Shown here: positions 9,950 through 19,799 of the stretch, one piece after another
How positions within the stretch are numbered: the stretch's first letter is position 1
How the letters are laid out: each line of letters begins with the position of its first letter
Assembly: GCA_016841185.1 (NCBI GenBank)
Contig: JAENZQ010000004.1
Coordinates: 1 to 64,000 of the forward strand
Source: Anaerovorax odorimutans
GTDB lineage: Bacteria > Bacillota > Clostridia > Peptostreptococcales > JAAYPU01
DNA: 64,000 nucleotides
Direction: 5' to 3'
Made by a program: the position numbers and the translations under genes
Notes under the pieces: model-generated
Seen by the model: the letters and a program-made list of their open reading frames with translations, nothing else
Databases searched by the model: none
Told to the model about the DNA's origin: nothing

Positions 9950-10786
9950 ATGAAATGGATAGCCGTAATTATAGTTATTTTAGTCGCTTTTTCACTGTAC
10001 TATTATTCGCAGCACTTGCACAGGGAATATAAAGAAGAAGTATTGAAGGGTCTGGAGCGGACAAGTAAGCTGAAAAAAGAACTGATAAATGAAGAGGATA
10101 TTGCCAATCTTCCGGATCCGGTTCAAAAATATCTTAAATACGTTGGCGTACTGGGAAAAGAAAAAGTAACTCATTATAAAGTCATTATTGATGGCAGTAT
10201 GAAATCAACCCGTGATAGAGACTGGGCAGATGTGGATGTTCGGCAATACAGTTTTATGGATGAAGTGACGCGTTTATTTTTCTTGAAAATGAATATGTCA
10301 GGAATCCCTGTTATTGGGCTGCATGCTTATGCAGATGCAAATGCAGTGATGCAGATAAAAGTAGCCGGCATATTTCCTGTAGTTGACGGTAAAGGTGAAG
10401 AGATGAACCAAGGGGAAACAGTTACAGTATTTAATGATATGTGTATATTGGCGCCGGCTACTCTTATTGATAAAAGGATCCAGTGGGAACCTGTGGATGA
10501 ATATACTGCAAAAGCAACTTTCAATAATGAAGGTATCAGTATACAAACAGTTTTATATTTTAATGAAAAGGGACAATTAATCAATTTTGAATCTGATGAT
10601 AGGTTTTATTCTCCAACAGGAGAAACTTATGAAAATGTACGGTGGTCAACGCCTGTTTCAAATTATAAGAATATAAATGGTTATAATCTTGCAACTTATG
10701 GTGAAGCAATATGGCATTTTCCTGAGGAAAAATATTGTTATGCCCGATTCAATATTAAAGATATTCAATACAATCCCGAACAATAA
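9950..10786 (+). CDS. Membrane-anchored DUF6544-like protein
   Basis: N-terminal TM, LPDPVQKYLKYVGV...GKEKVTHYKVIIDGSMK. Confidence 0.6.
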   Translation: MKWIAVIIVILVAFSLYYYSQHLHREYKEEVLKGLERTSKLKKELINEEDIANLPDPVQKYLKYVGVLGKEKVTHYKVIIDGSMKSTRDRDWADVDVRQYSFMDEVTRLFFLKMNMSGIPVIGLHAYADANAVMQIKVAGIFPVVDGKGEEMNQGETVTVFNDMCILAPATLIDKRIQWEPVDEYTAKATFNNEGISIQTVLYFNEKGQLINFESDDRFYSPTGETYENVRWSTPVSNYKNINGYNLATYGEAIWHFPEEKYCYARFNIKDIQYNPEQ

Positions 10787-10834
10787 CATAAATACTGCAA
10801 AGGCATCATATCTTGATAAAAGAAATCATTAAGT

Positions 10835-11185
10835 ATGGTGATGAAAGTGCTGACTTTTTATTCCAATGTGGTACATATTTTTTTTATTGCCTTTGGAGTT
10901 GTCATAGGGGCAAGTGTTTTTGCCGGGATAGGTGCGATCATTACAGACCATCCGCCTCTCAAAACGATGATCGATATAGCAGGTTCGGTTAAAATATGGG
11001 CTTTGGTGGCTGCTCTTGGCGGGACGTTTACTTCTTTTGAAATCATAGAAAAAGGTTTATTCGAAGGAGAGTTCAAGTCCATTATAAAGCAGGCCATATA
11101 TGTGGTAAGCGGTTTAATAGGAGCTAATATCGGATATAGCGTAATAAGATTGATTCAAAAGTGCGGTGCAATATGGGGAAGTTAA
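10835..11185 (+). CDS. ytrH: Sporulation membrane protein YtrH-like
   Basis: 116-aa membrane protein (FFIAFGVVIGASVFAGIGAIITDHPPLKTMIDIAGSVKIWALVAALGGTF); followed by a YtrI-like gene. Confidence 0.75.
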   Translation: MVMKVLTFYSNVVHIFFIAFGVVIGASVFAGIGAIITDHPPLKTMIDIAGSVKIWALVAALGGTFTSFEIIEKGLFEGEFKSIIKQAIYVVSGLIGANIGYSVIRLIQKCGAIWGS

Positions 11186-11640
11186 AGAAGCACGGCTATA
11201 AATATGGTTTATGTTTTATTACGGGGTTGATCATAGGGATACTTATTGGTGCTTCGTCATTAAGTATTCTTGTCAGTTATAGAATGGATACGTGTCATCA
11301 TAGAATCGCATATCTGGAGAGCTTGATTCAGGAAAAAAATGCTCAATTGGAAAAACTGGAAAACACCATCAATACCCAAAACGTTGTTCTTAAGGAAATA
11401 GAAGTTGTATTGGTTTTCAATGGAGATGAAATCGATAAAATAAGCATCGAAAAAGCTGTAAAGGAAAAATATAGATCGTTATTAGGAAAAGAAATTGAAA
11501 AAATCGATGCAGATATTATTATGGAAGTCATAGATGATCGGATATTCAATATAGAAGAAAGGAAATACCAATTGCATGTCAACAAACTGATATTGACAGA
11601 AACACTGAAGATTTGGGTTGAAATAGAGACTATTGAATAG
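11173..11640 (+). CDS. ytrI: Sporulation membrane protein YtrI-like
   Basis: N-terminal TM plus coiled coil; overlaps ytrH-like stop. Confidence 0.55.
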   Translation: MGKLKKHGYKYGLCFITGLIIGILIGASSLSILVSYRMDTCHHRIAYLESLIQEKNAQLEKLENTINTQNVVLKEIEVVLVFNGDEIDKISIEKAVKEKYRSLLGKEIEKIDADIIMEVIDDRIFNIEERKYQLHVNKLILTETLKIWVEIETIE

Positions 11641-11641
11641 A

Positions 11642-11690
11642 AAATAAAAGCTTATAGCACTTTCTAAAAAAATGCTATAAGCTTTTATTT
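11642..11690. terminator. Bidirectional terminator, 18-bp perfect stem
   Basis: AAATAAAAGCTTATAGCA ... TGCTATAAGCTTTTATTT. Confidence 0.9.
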
Positions 11691-11693
11691 AAA

Positions 11694-12611
11694 TTAGTAT
11701 GTCTTAATTAGTTCTTTAGCGATATTTGCGGCTACCTTCGCATTGTTATAAACCAGTTCTTTGTTTGCCTGAAGGCTCTTTCCTTCAGTTACATCATGTA
11801 CCCTTGAGAGTATAAAAGGTGTTATATCTTTTCCCCTGATACCATTCTTTTCAGCTTCAAGAACAGCATCATTTATAACTTTATCGATCAAATCTTTATC
11901 CATTTCAAACTCTTCCGGAATTGGATTGGATATTACCATACCCCCTTTTAAATTTAAATCCCATTTTATTTTCAAAGCCTGTGCAATTTCTTTATATGAA
12001 TCTGCCTTATAATCAACTTTGAATCCGCTTTTTCGGGTATAAAAGGCTGGAAAGTCAGTGGTTTTATAGCCGATGACCGGAACACCCTGAGTTTCTAAAT
12101 ATTCCAGAGTCAGTCCGATATCCAATATGGATTTTGCACCTGCACAGACTACACCTACGTTGGTATTGGCCAATTCCATTAAGTCAGCAGAGATATCAAA
12201 GGTTTTCTGAGCATTTCTGTGGACACCACCGATACCGCCGGTGGCAAATATTTTTATGCCTGCTAAATTAGCAATCAGCATGGTGGTAGCTACTGTTGTT
12301 GCACCATCGATTCTCTTGGAGAGGATCATGGACATGTCTCTTCTACTTGCTTTTCTTATTGTTTTATTTTCACCCATATAATTCAACTCATCTTCCGTCA
12401 ATCCTACTTTAATTCTTCCCTTTAGAATGGCGATGGTGGCTGGGACAACATCTTCATTTCGGATGGTTTCCTCTGATTTTTTTGCACTGACGATATTTTC
12501 AGGATAAGACATGCCATGAGATATAATGGTAGATTCCAAAGCTACAATGGGTCTGTTTTTATTTAATGCTGCTTTTATTTCAGGGTGTATATCCAAATAA
12601 TTATGAACCAT
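11694..12611 (-). CDS. psuG: Pseudouridine-5'-phosphate glycosidase
   Basis: ALESTIISHGMSYPENI, GGIGGVHR, GAKSILDIGLTLEYLETQGVPVIGY. Confidence 0.95.
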   Translation of the reverse strand: MVHNYLDIHPEIKAALNKNRPIVALESTIISHGMSYPENIVSAKKSEETIRNEDVVPATIAILKGRIKVGLTEDELNYMGENKTIRKASRRDMSMILSKRIDGATTVATTMLIANLAGIKIFATGGIGGVHRNAQKTFDISADLMELANTNVGVVCAGAKSILDIGLTLEYLETQGVPVIGYKTTDFPAFYTRKSGFKVDYKADSYKEIAQALKIKWDLNLKGGMVISNPIPEEFEMDKDLIDKVINDAVLEAEKNGIRGKDITPFILSRVHDVTEGKSLQANKELVYNNAKVAANIAKELIKTY

Positions 12612-13699
12612 TAAAACATCTCCTCAATAATTTTTTTTACGCTTTCTTCGCTCATATTGGGATTGACGGTGTTCTCGTGGGAAAGAGCCAGAATAGAGGC
12701 AGATGCAGAAAATTTAGCAATATCATCAATATGGTTTTCGAACATACTGCCATAAATAATGCCGGCCATAAAAGCATCTCCCGCTCCTGTGGCATTTGTC
12801 ACATGAATCTGAGGAGGTGTTAATAGATTGCTGTAATCGCCTTCCCTATAATAGACGCCTTGTTTTCCAAGAGTAATGAATACGCGTTTAACGCCCTGCT
12901 GAATAAAATATTTCGAAACTCTATAAAGGTCATCTTCTTTTTTCCCTGACATACCTGATAAAAATTCGGCTTCCATACGGTTTAGTTTTATGGTATTAAA
13001 TTTGCCTATAATATCCTTTACTTTCCGTGATTTTTTTATTGAAACCGGGTCCAGAAATATCTTATTATCCTTAAAATTAATTAAAACGTATTCTATAACT
13101 TCACGTGATAATCCTGCATCAAGAACAATGATCTTAGAATTTTTTATAATATGAGATTTAGATTTTATAAATTCGGGTGTCATCCTGTCTAAAACACTCA
13201 TATCAGATAAGGCCAAAGCCATATCTCCATTTTCGTCAATGATAGCAAGGTATATGGAAGCATTCATATCCGGTAGTATTAAAGAATCTTCCATGTCAAT
13301 ACCCATCAAAGTACATTCTTCTATCAGCTTTTTACTGTTAGAGTCGCCGCCTGTTGCAGTAATCAATTTAGTATCAATATTTAGCTTGGTGAGATTTTCG
13401 GAGATGTTGCGGCCTACACCCCCCAAACAAATTTTAACAGTACCGGGATTAGAATCATTCAAAATAAGTTTTTCTTCCGTAAAACCATGAATATCCAGAT
13501 TAGCGGCACCAATAACGGTGACATAATCCTCTTCATTCATAACATATCCTTTTCCCTTGATATACCCCTTTTTACTGAGATTTGTAATATGTACACCAAC
13601 TGATGAGCGGGTTATATTCAGTTGATCGGCAATTTCTTTTTGAGATATCAGAGGGTTTTTACGGATTAAGTTCAATATTTGTTTTTCCCGACCGGTCAT
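12611..13699 (-). CDS. psuK: PfkB-family pseudouridine kinase with N-terminal winged HTH
   Basis: HTH (SQKEIADQLNITRSSVGVHITNLSKKGYI) then PfkB (GGVGRNISENL..., NATGAGDAFMAG); abuts psuG. Confidence 0.85.
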   Translation of the reverse strand: MTGREKQILNLIRKNPLISQKEIADQLNITRSSVGVHITNLSKKGYIKGKGYVMNEEDYVTVIGAANLDIHGFTEEKLILNDSNPGTVKICLGGVGRNISENLTKLNIDTKLITATGGDSNSKKLIEECTLMGIDMEDSLILPDMNASIYLAIIDENGDMALALSDMSVLDRMTPEFIKSKSHIIKNSKIIVLDAGLSREVIEYVLINFKDNKIFLDPVSIKKSRKVKDIIGKFNTIKLNRMEAEFLSGMSGKKEDDLYRVSKYFIQQGVKRVFITLGKQGVYYREGDYSNLLTPPQIHVTNATGAGDAFMAGIIYGSMFENHIDDIAKFSASASILALSHENTVNPNMSEESVKKIIEEMF

Positions 13700-13792
13700 C
13701 AGATAACCTCCTAAACATCTTATTATGATATAAGCTTTTATTAATATACTATCATATTTTTCATTATTTTCAAAGAAATTTGCTTTTCTGCT

Positions 13793-14572
13793 TTATATAT
13801 TTAATTGCTGTTCTTTATTGAAAAAAGTTCTATATCCCATTTGAACAAATAGGATGACAGATAATGCTACACTTCCCAATATGCCCAACATGACTGCAAT
13901 CTGATATTCTATGGCTGTAATCGGAGAGATTCCCGACAGAATTTGTCCCGTCATCATTCCGGGCAAAAATACAATACCCATTCCCACCATTGAATTAATT
14001 GTAGGAAGGATTGCCGAATCAAAGGCATTATCCATAACTTCTCTAGAAGCATCTTTGGGAGAAGCTCCTAACATCAGCGCAGATTCTATTAAATGTCTGT
14101 TATCGGTGATTCCATCAATAAGTCTTGAAACGCCTAATGAAATGCCGGTCATGGAATTCCCTACGAGCATACCTGCAATGGGAATAAAATATCGGGGATC
14201 ATACCATGGGGATATATGGATTACTACAAAAATAAAATATAAAAGACTTGATGTTGTGCCTGTCAGCATAGAAAATGCGATGATTTTTTTCATTCTTGCA
14301 GAGAGATTTATTTTAACTCGTTTATATATATTATATATCGCAAAGGCTTCCATAAGCCCTATAACAGAAATTGTAGTAATAGGATTTCTGATTTCAAAAA
14401 GATACATGAGAATATAACCAGTTAAAATTAATTGTAAAGTCATCCTTATGGACGCTATGATAATTTCTTTTTCTCGTGGAATTCCTCTCATTTTTACAAT
14501 GAATAACAGCAGGATGATAAAAACGTAAGCAGCAGCAAGCTGCCATATTTGAAGGTTAATTATTTTATCCAT
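13793..14572 (-). CDS. fetB: FetB-like (UPF0014) ABC transporter permease
   Basis: IPIAGMLVGNSMTGISLGVSRL...GASPKDASREVMDNAFDSAILPTINSMVGMGIVFLPGMMTGQILSG. Confidence 0.85.
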   Translation of the reverse strand: MDKIINLQIWQLAAAYVFIILLLFIVKMRGIPREKEIIIASIRMTLQLILTGYILMYLFEIRNPITTISVIGLMEAFAIYNIYKRVKINLSARMKKIIAFSMLTGTTSSLLYFIFVVIHISPWYDPRYFIPIAGMLVGNSMTGISLGVSRLIDGITDNRHLIESALMLGASPKDASREVMDNAFDSAILPTINSMVGMGIVFLPGMMTGQILSGISPITAIEYQIAVMLGILGSVALSVILFVQMGYRTFFNKEQQLNI

Positions 14573-14574
14573 TT

Positions 14575-15255
14575 TTATTCTCTCCTTTTATCAATCAAAT
14601 TTCCATTCTTTATTTCAACAATATAATCTGCATAAGTTTGTGCTATTTTTTTTGAATGTGTGACCATGATCAGTGTTTTATGATTCTGTTTTACATAATC
14701 GACTAATTGTTCAATAATGATTTTTTCTGTGCTCTCATCCAAAGCTGAAGAAGGTTCATCTAATAGAAAAACCGCCGGGGCCATTAAGATGACACGCCCC
14801 AGCGCCAACCTTTGCTTCTCACCGCCGGAAAGCTGACTGGCGTTTTCTTTTGGAGATTTATTCAAATGTACCATCTTTAAAATTTCTGCCAATTTATCTT
14901 GATTTACCAAAGGCTTTTCTGAAAATCTAAGTCCTACTAATAAGTTATCTTCAATAGTTCCTGGAAAAATGGCAGGGGCTTGGGGAAGCATAACCACGTC
15001 TCTTCTCAGGTCAATGGAGTCTATTTGGCTGATGGGATTATGATTATAATAAATCTCTCCTTCAGTGCAACTGATCATTTTATTGAGGAGTCTAAGTAAA
15101 GTTGTTTTCCCGCTGCCGCTTTCCCCAACGATACAAGTGATTTTGTCGGATGGAATGTGTAATTGCTTTATATCAAGGATATCCCGATATTTAATGTTTT
15201 TTAACAGGAACATATTTTCTTTCTCCTTATGGAATTTCATTCTTTTAATAATCAC
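14575..15255 (-). CDS. fetA: ABC transporter ATP-binding protein (FetA-like)
   Basis: Walker A GESGSGKTT, signature QLSGGEKQRLALGR, Walker B VFLLDEPSSALD; adjacent to fetB. Confidence 0.85.
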   Translation of the reverse strand: MIIKRMKFHKEKENMFLLKNIKYRDILDIKQLHIPSDKITCIVGESGSGKTTLLRLLNKMISCTEGEIYYNHNPISQIDSIDLRRDVVMLPQAPAIFPGTIEDNLLVGLRFSEKPLVNQDKLAEILKMVHLNKSPKENASQLSGGEKQRLALGRVILMAPAVFLLDEPSSALDESTEKIIIEQLVDYVKQNHKTLIMVTHSKKIAQTYADYIVEIKNGNLIDKRRE

Positions 15256-15580
15256 TATCTTCGATTTCTAAAAAAAGTTCAAAAGCCTTCCTTTTAGCTT
15301 CTTCAAACACTTCCATTCCTATGTCAGTTATTCTGTAATATTTTCTTATTTTACCCTCTACTGTCTGCTCCTCTTTCTTTAAAAGGCCCTTTGCCTCCAT
15401 ATTGTGAAGTATGGGATAAAGAGTCCCGGGGCTCATTTCATAGCCATGCGTACGGAGTTCCTCAATCATCCATGCACCAAAGACAGGTTCCTTTTTTGCG
15501 TGATATAGGATGTGGATCTGAATAAAACCGAGAAATAATTTTCTGATAATTTGCTTTTTCAAAGAAAAGTCACCTCGCAT
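15245..15580 (-). CDS. PadR-family transcriptional regulator
   Basis: EELRTHGYEMSPGTLYPILHNMEAKGLLKKEEQTVEGKIRKYYRIT; start placed at ATG 15580. Confidence 0.85.
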   Translation of the reverse strand: MRGDFSLKKQIIRKLFLGFIQIHILYHAKKEPVFGAWMIEELRTHGYEMSPGTLYPILHNMEAKGLLKKEEQTVEGKIRKYYRITDIGMEVFEEAKRKAFELFLEIEDSDY

Positions 15581-15588
15581 ATATCGAA

Positions 15589-15615
15589 AACTGATATCGA
15601 ATAACGATATCAGTT
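15589..15615. promoter_or_regulatory. Putative PadR operator, perfect 11-bp inverted repeat
   Basis: AACTGATATCG-AATAA-CGATATCAGTT just upstream of padR. Confidence 0.7.
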
Positions 15616-15662
15616 TAACAGACTTTATCAATATAATCAACCTATACTCAGAATAGATAGTA

Positions 15663-15693
15663 AAAAGCTTATTATACTTTATAATAAGCTTTT
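15663..15693 (-). terminator. Intrinsic terminator after C45 peptidase
   Basis: AAAAGCTTATTATA-CTT-TATAATAAGCTTTT. Confidence 0.75.
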
Positions 15694-15744
15694 GAGTTAA
15701 ATGCAGGATATAAAAATTTTTTCAATAAATAATAGATATAACGG

Positions 15745-16746
15745 TTAAAGGTGAAAAACATGCTGTTTCTTTTCAAGTCTGTTGATGAGGTTATATGTTT
15801 TATCTTCACTATTAAAAATAATCGTACAGGCTGTCATATTTCTTTCCATATCTGCTTCAGATAAAATTGAGTTATAATAGCTTTCGCCGCGATAACTCAA
15901 AATTTCTTCTATATCTGAAACCGTGAGCTTTTTATCTTTTTTTCTTCTTAATAATTCCCGAATTTTTGTCAGCCTGAAAAGCGTATTGGAATCCGGTGGA
16001 GTGTAGCCTGTATCAAAAGTTTCATTGATATAGTGATTTGTATGGATAAAAATGTCTTCAATTTCTTTAATCTCAACTTTATCAAAAAGACCTTCAATTG
16101 AATATGCTTTACCCTCTGAAAAAATATTAAGATGAAAGCCCGATGCTGTTTCAAAGTTGGATAGTTTTTCTTTTATTTCCTGAAAATTTTTACATTCTAC
16201 AATAGGCCTCATTACAAACCAGACAGGAATCGATGTACGTTTCATGTTTTCAATATACATATAATTCATGGAGTAAACAAGGCCATGACTGTTAAAACCA
16301 AAAGATGCACCCGGCAAAGCATCTGGAGTCGAATAATCAAAATAGTAACCGTTATCTACATTATACTTAATAAAAGCAGAATTTTGCTGTGTATAGGGTC
16401 CATCCTCATTATGTCCCATAATAATTTGGTTATCCTGTTTTACAATAATATCGGAGCATCGGTCGATATTTCTATCCTCCCAAAGTTCGTAGCATAGGAA
16501 AAGAAGATATAAATCTCTGTCGACTCCTGCGCCGTCAGCTCTTCCGTATATATGTTCGAGCTGTTGAGAAAAGTCTGTTTCTAATTTTTTTTTCACAATT
16601 TTAAAGTCGGCCTGGATGGATGGGTCCTGCATTTCCTGTTCTGCTTGCTTAACATTTTCGGTAATATCTGCTTTAAAGATTTTTCCAAAATTCATTCCAA
16701 GCTCATATTCATTTCCACTTATTTCAATAAACGGAAAACGCATCAT
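15745..16746 (-). CDS. C45 (acyl-CoA:6-APA acyltransferase-like) family peptidase/amidohydrolase
   Basis: CSDIIVKQDNQIIMGHNEDGP...SFGFNSHGLVYSMNYMY. Confidence 0.8.
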   Translation of the reverse strand: MMRFPFIEISGNEYELGMNFGKIFKADITENVKQAEQEMQDPSIQADFKIVKKKLETDFSQQLEHIYGRADGAGVDRDLYLLFLCYELWEDRNIDRCSDIIVKQDNQIIMGHNEDGPYTQQNSAFIKYNVDNGYYFDYSTPDALPGASFGFNSHGLVYSMNYMYIENMKRTSIPVWFVMRPIVECKNFQEIKEKLSNFETASGFHLNIFSEGKAYSIEGLFDKVEIKEIEDIFIHTNHYINETFDTGYTPPDSNTLFRLTKIRELLRRKKDKKLTVSDIEEILSYRGESYYNSILSEADMERNMTACTIIFNSEDKTYNLINRLEKKQHVFHL

Positions 16747-16772
16747 TTTTTATTTCCTTTCTATAATTTATA

Positions 16773-18179
16773 TTATATCCCAATTATTACGCCAATGGTT
16801 ATCATTATGGCCTGAGTGATAAACATCATAACAAATAGTGGTGTAATGAACTTATACCATTTATCCATGCCTATTCCCATAATACCGCATTCTACGGCAA
16901 CAGCTGTAGGCCAGAACATATTGGAGAACCCATCTCCGAATTGATATGCTGTAACAGCAATTTCACGTGAGAGTCCTACTATATCAGCAAGAGGAGCCAT
17001 AATTGGTATAACTACAGCAGCCTGGCCGGTAGCACTTGGAATAAAGAAATTGATCAGATTTTGTACCACGAGCATACCTATTGCAGAAATATTACTAGGT
17101 AGTTTATCTACCAAAGTAGAAAGATATAAAACTGCAGTATCGATAACGCTTGCAGAAGACATTATTACCTCAATCGAAAAAGACAATCCCACCAACAGGC
17201 AGCCAAACATAGCTGATTCGGCAGATTCTACAAAAGAATCGGCGATGTCACCGGGTTTCAACTTATTTATAATGCCGGTAATAAAAAACCATATAATAAA
17301 TAATGCCGCCAGTTCTTCTAAATAGAACTCATAAACAGAAACGGTATAGCCGATTGCAAATATTAATCCAAGGAGCCCAAACAAAGTGATTTTCTGTCTG
17401 TTATTAAAGGGCAATGCAATAAGCTGGTCCCGGGAAAGTATATCCTTATTTAACAATTTTTCCGGCACACCATAAAGATAACTTTTCGCAGGATCTTTTT
17501 TGACCCGGTTGGCATACCACATTACATATCCGATAGAAAGGCTCATAAATACACAAAATACAATGATTCTGAAAATCAGAATTTTTGTTCCCATTAAAGG
17601 GATACCCGCAATGGCAGATGCAATGCCAATGGTAAAAGGGTTTAGAATAGCAGCAGCAAAACCGGTTGCCATACCTACAAATATCATAGCACCACCTACA
17701 ATTCTGTCATAACCTAAGGAAATGGCTATTACAATAAAAGCGGGGATTAAGCCATAGATTTCTTCATATACACCAATGGTTGTTCCTGCAATTCCAAACA
17801 ACAGCATGAAAATAGGAATAAGCAAATAATCCTTATTTCCTAATATTCTTAGGATGCTTCCCACTAAAGCGTTCAATGCACCGGTTTTCATAAGTAAAAA
17901 GACATATGCAGTTGCAAAAATAATGAAAAAGATAATTTCTGAAGCATTTATCATTCCTGCATAAAGGGCTCTGAAAAAGCCCCACGGGCCTACAGGAGAA
18001 GAGTCTACCGGACTGTAGCTGTTTGGAACAACCAGTTCACGGTCCAATTCTGCATTATAAACCCTTTCAAAGCTTCCGGCCGGCAGAATCCAAGTCAGTA
18101 CCACACATAAAAGAATGATCAGAATAATAATTGCATAGGCATGTGGCATTTCAATTTTTTTTTTGCGCAACTGATTCAT
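16773..18179 (-). CDS. YfcC/ArcD-like C4-dicarboxylate anaerobic carrier family transporter
   Basis: 468-aa multi-TM, KKKIEMPHAYAIIILIILLCVVLTWILPAGSFERV...NFFIPSATGQAAVVIPIMAPLADIVGLSREIAVTAYQFGDGFSNMFWPT. Confidence 0.85.
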   Translation of the reverse strand: MNQLRKKKIEMPHAYAIIILIILLCVVLTWILPAGSFERVYNAELDRELVVPNSYSPVDSSPVGPWGFFRALYAGMINASEIIFFIIFATAYVFLLMKTGALNALVGSILRILGNKDYLLIPIFMLLFGIAGTTIGVYEEIYGLIPAFIVIAISLGYDRIVGGAMIFVGMATGFAAAILNPFTIGIASAIAGIPLMGTKILIFRIIVFCVFMSLSIGYVMWYANRVKKDPAKSYLYGVPEKLLNKDILSRDQLIALPFNNRQKITLFGLLGLIFAIGYTVSVYEFYLEELAALFIIWFFITGIINKLKPGDIADSFVESAESAMFGCLLVGLSFSIEVIMSSASVIDTAVLYLSTLVDKLPSNISAIGMLVVQNLINFFIPSATGQAAVVIPIMAPLADIVGLSREIAVTAYQFGDGFSNMFWPTAVAVECGIMGIGMDKWYKFITPLFVMMFITQAIMITIGVIIGI

Positions 18180-18298
18180 TTTTTTTCCTCCATTTTATTA
18201 TTAATCATTTATTAATCCAACAGTCCTCCTGTTGATTTAATAGCTAATAATGAAAAATCACAACGAAGATTTAATTAATTATTAAAGCAATATATGTA

Positions 18299-18402
18299 TG
18301 ATACGTCATAAAAAATGATGTTTTGTCATTATAAGACCTTTTTTTGTTTACATTATATTAATAATCTGATATATTGTCAATATAAATTATGATGTTATGT
18401 CA
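18299..18402. promoter_or_regulatory. Cluster of TGAT-N5-GTCA motifs (putative XRE operators)
   Basis: TGATGTTTTGTCA (18316), TGATATATTGTCA (18367), TGATGTTATGTCA (18390), plus short variant TGATACGTCA (18299). Confidence 0.6.
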
Positions 18403-18459
18403 CATTATTTGAATAAATTTTTCATTACATTTAGAATAATAGAGTAGGAGGATAAGCGG

Positions 18460-18828
18460 ATGACTTTAGGGAAGTGTTTAAGAAAAATTCGAAAAGAAAA
18501 AAAATTGACGCAGGCACAGGTGGCCGAACATTTGGATATTAGCGTATCGACTTATACAAAATATGAAACCGGAGTTAATGAACCCGATATCTCAATGTTA
18601 AAGAAGATTGCAAAATTTTTCGGTGTATCTATTGATTATCTTCTTGGAGCAAGTAATGTAACTATTTTAACGTCTGAATCATTTCCTTATACATTGACAG
18701 AAGATTTACAGGAACTATTAGATTTATATACATCCTTAAATCCTCGGAATCAAGGGAAATTGATAGAGCGTGGGAAAATAATACTTGAAGAGCAGAAAGA
18801 CCAGATATATTCTTCTAAAAAAAGGTAG
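18460..18828 (+). CDS. XRE-family transcriptional regulator
   Basis: LRKIRKEKKLTQAQVAEHLDISVSTYTKYETGVNEPDISMLKKIAKFFGVSIDYLLG. Confidence 0.9.
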   Translation: MTLGKCLRKIRKEKKLTQAQVAEHLDISVSTYTKYETGVNEPDISMLKKIAKFFGVSIDYLLGASNVTILTSESFPYTLTEDLQELLDLYTSLNPRNQGKLIERGKIILEEQKDQIYSSKKR

Positions 18829-19005
18829 CTTGGATTCTAATAAAAACATATTATTGATTGTACAAGATATAAAGTCATATGGTCAGAATGATTATCATAT
18901 GATTTTTTACTTTTTTGAAGATTAACATAATTCTAACATTAGAATCGATTTAAATTATGTATCATTAGGGTATACTGAATATAATCAGTCACAGGAGGAG
19001 ATAAG

Positions 19006-19620
19006 ATGGATCTGTTATTTTTTCAGAAGCTGTTGGAAATTGAAACATGGATAAGCATTTCCGAAAAGTTTGGTTTTTTTGGGCCTTTCTACGGTATTGC
19101 GGTGACCATGATTGAATCTTTCTTTCCTCCACTGCCATTAGCTTTGTTTGTTACACTCAATGTTATGATGTTTGGACCTGTATTGGGATATATTTACTCC
19201 TGGATCGGTACTTGCCTTGGATCGATAATGGTTTTTCTTCTGCTACGTAAATACGGCAGAAGCAAGTTTCGTATGATGGAAGAAAGATACGAATTGGTTG
19301 GAAAAGCCTCCTGTTGGGCAAAAGAGAAGGGCGGTATGGCAATATTCATTTTATTATGTTTTCCATTTACACCTTCTATTGCGGTGTCGGTATTGGCTGC
19401 TTTAACAGATTTAAGCAAAAGGACATATTTTATCGCATTGATTTTTGGCAAAATGGTTATGATTATGATCCTCAGCGTAGTAGGATATAATATATATGCG
19501 GCTTTGCAATATCCCTTGCGTTTAATTGCTGTTCTGACCATCGTAACAGCCTTTTACTTTGCAGGGAAAAAGTTACTGGAAAAACTGCAGAAAATGTTTT
19601 CAAATAGGCAAAGCTTTTAA
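19006..19620 (+). CDS. TVP38/TMEM64-DedA-like membrane protein
   Basis: Multi-TM; GPFYGIAVTMIESFFPPLPLALFVTLNVMMFG...LLCFPFTPSIAVSVLAALTDLS. Confidence 0.7.
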   Translation: MDLLFFQKLLEIETWISISEKFGFFGPFYGIAVTMIESFFPPLPLALFVTLNVMMFGPVLGYIYSWIGTCLGSIMVFLLLRKYGRSKFRMMEERYELVGKASCWAKEKGGMAIFILLCFPFTPSIAVSVLAALTDLSKRTYFIALIFGKMVMIMILSVVGYNIYAALQYPLRLIAVLTIVTAFYFAGKKLLEKLQKMFSNRQSF

Positions 19621-19628
19621 ACACAGGC

Positions 19629-19711
19629 AAACGATAGGGACGGGGGACGGTTTTTTTTTGTTTACTTCTTGAATTTGGCAAAGGTAAACAAAAAGAACCG
19701 CCCTATCGTTT
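19629..19711. repeat. REP-like palindrome
   Basis: AAACGATAGGG...GGACGGTTTTTTTTTGTTTAC...GTAAACAAAAAGAACCGCCCTATCGTTT. Confidence 0.7.
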
Positions 19712-19799
19712 ATGTATCGTTTACTTATTGTTTATGCATATTCAAGTGCCCAGAGGCAAAAGCTATTGGTAAAGAATATGTTCAAAGAAGGAGTTCTGC

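Noticed and set aside
13911-14417. 168-aa plus-strand ORF opposite fetB
   Set aside because: Shadow of the FetB coding frame; no RBS or recognisable domain
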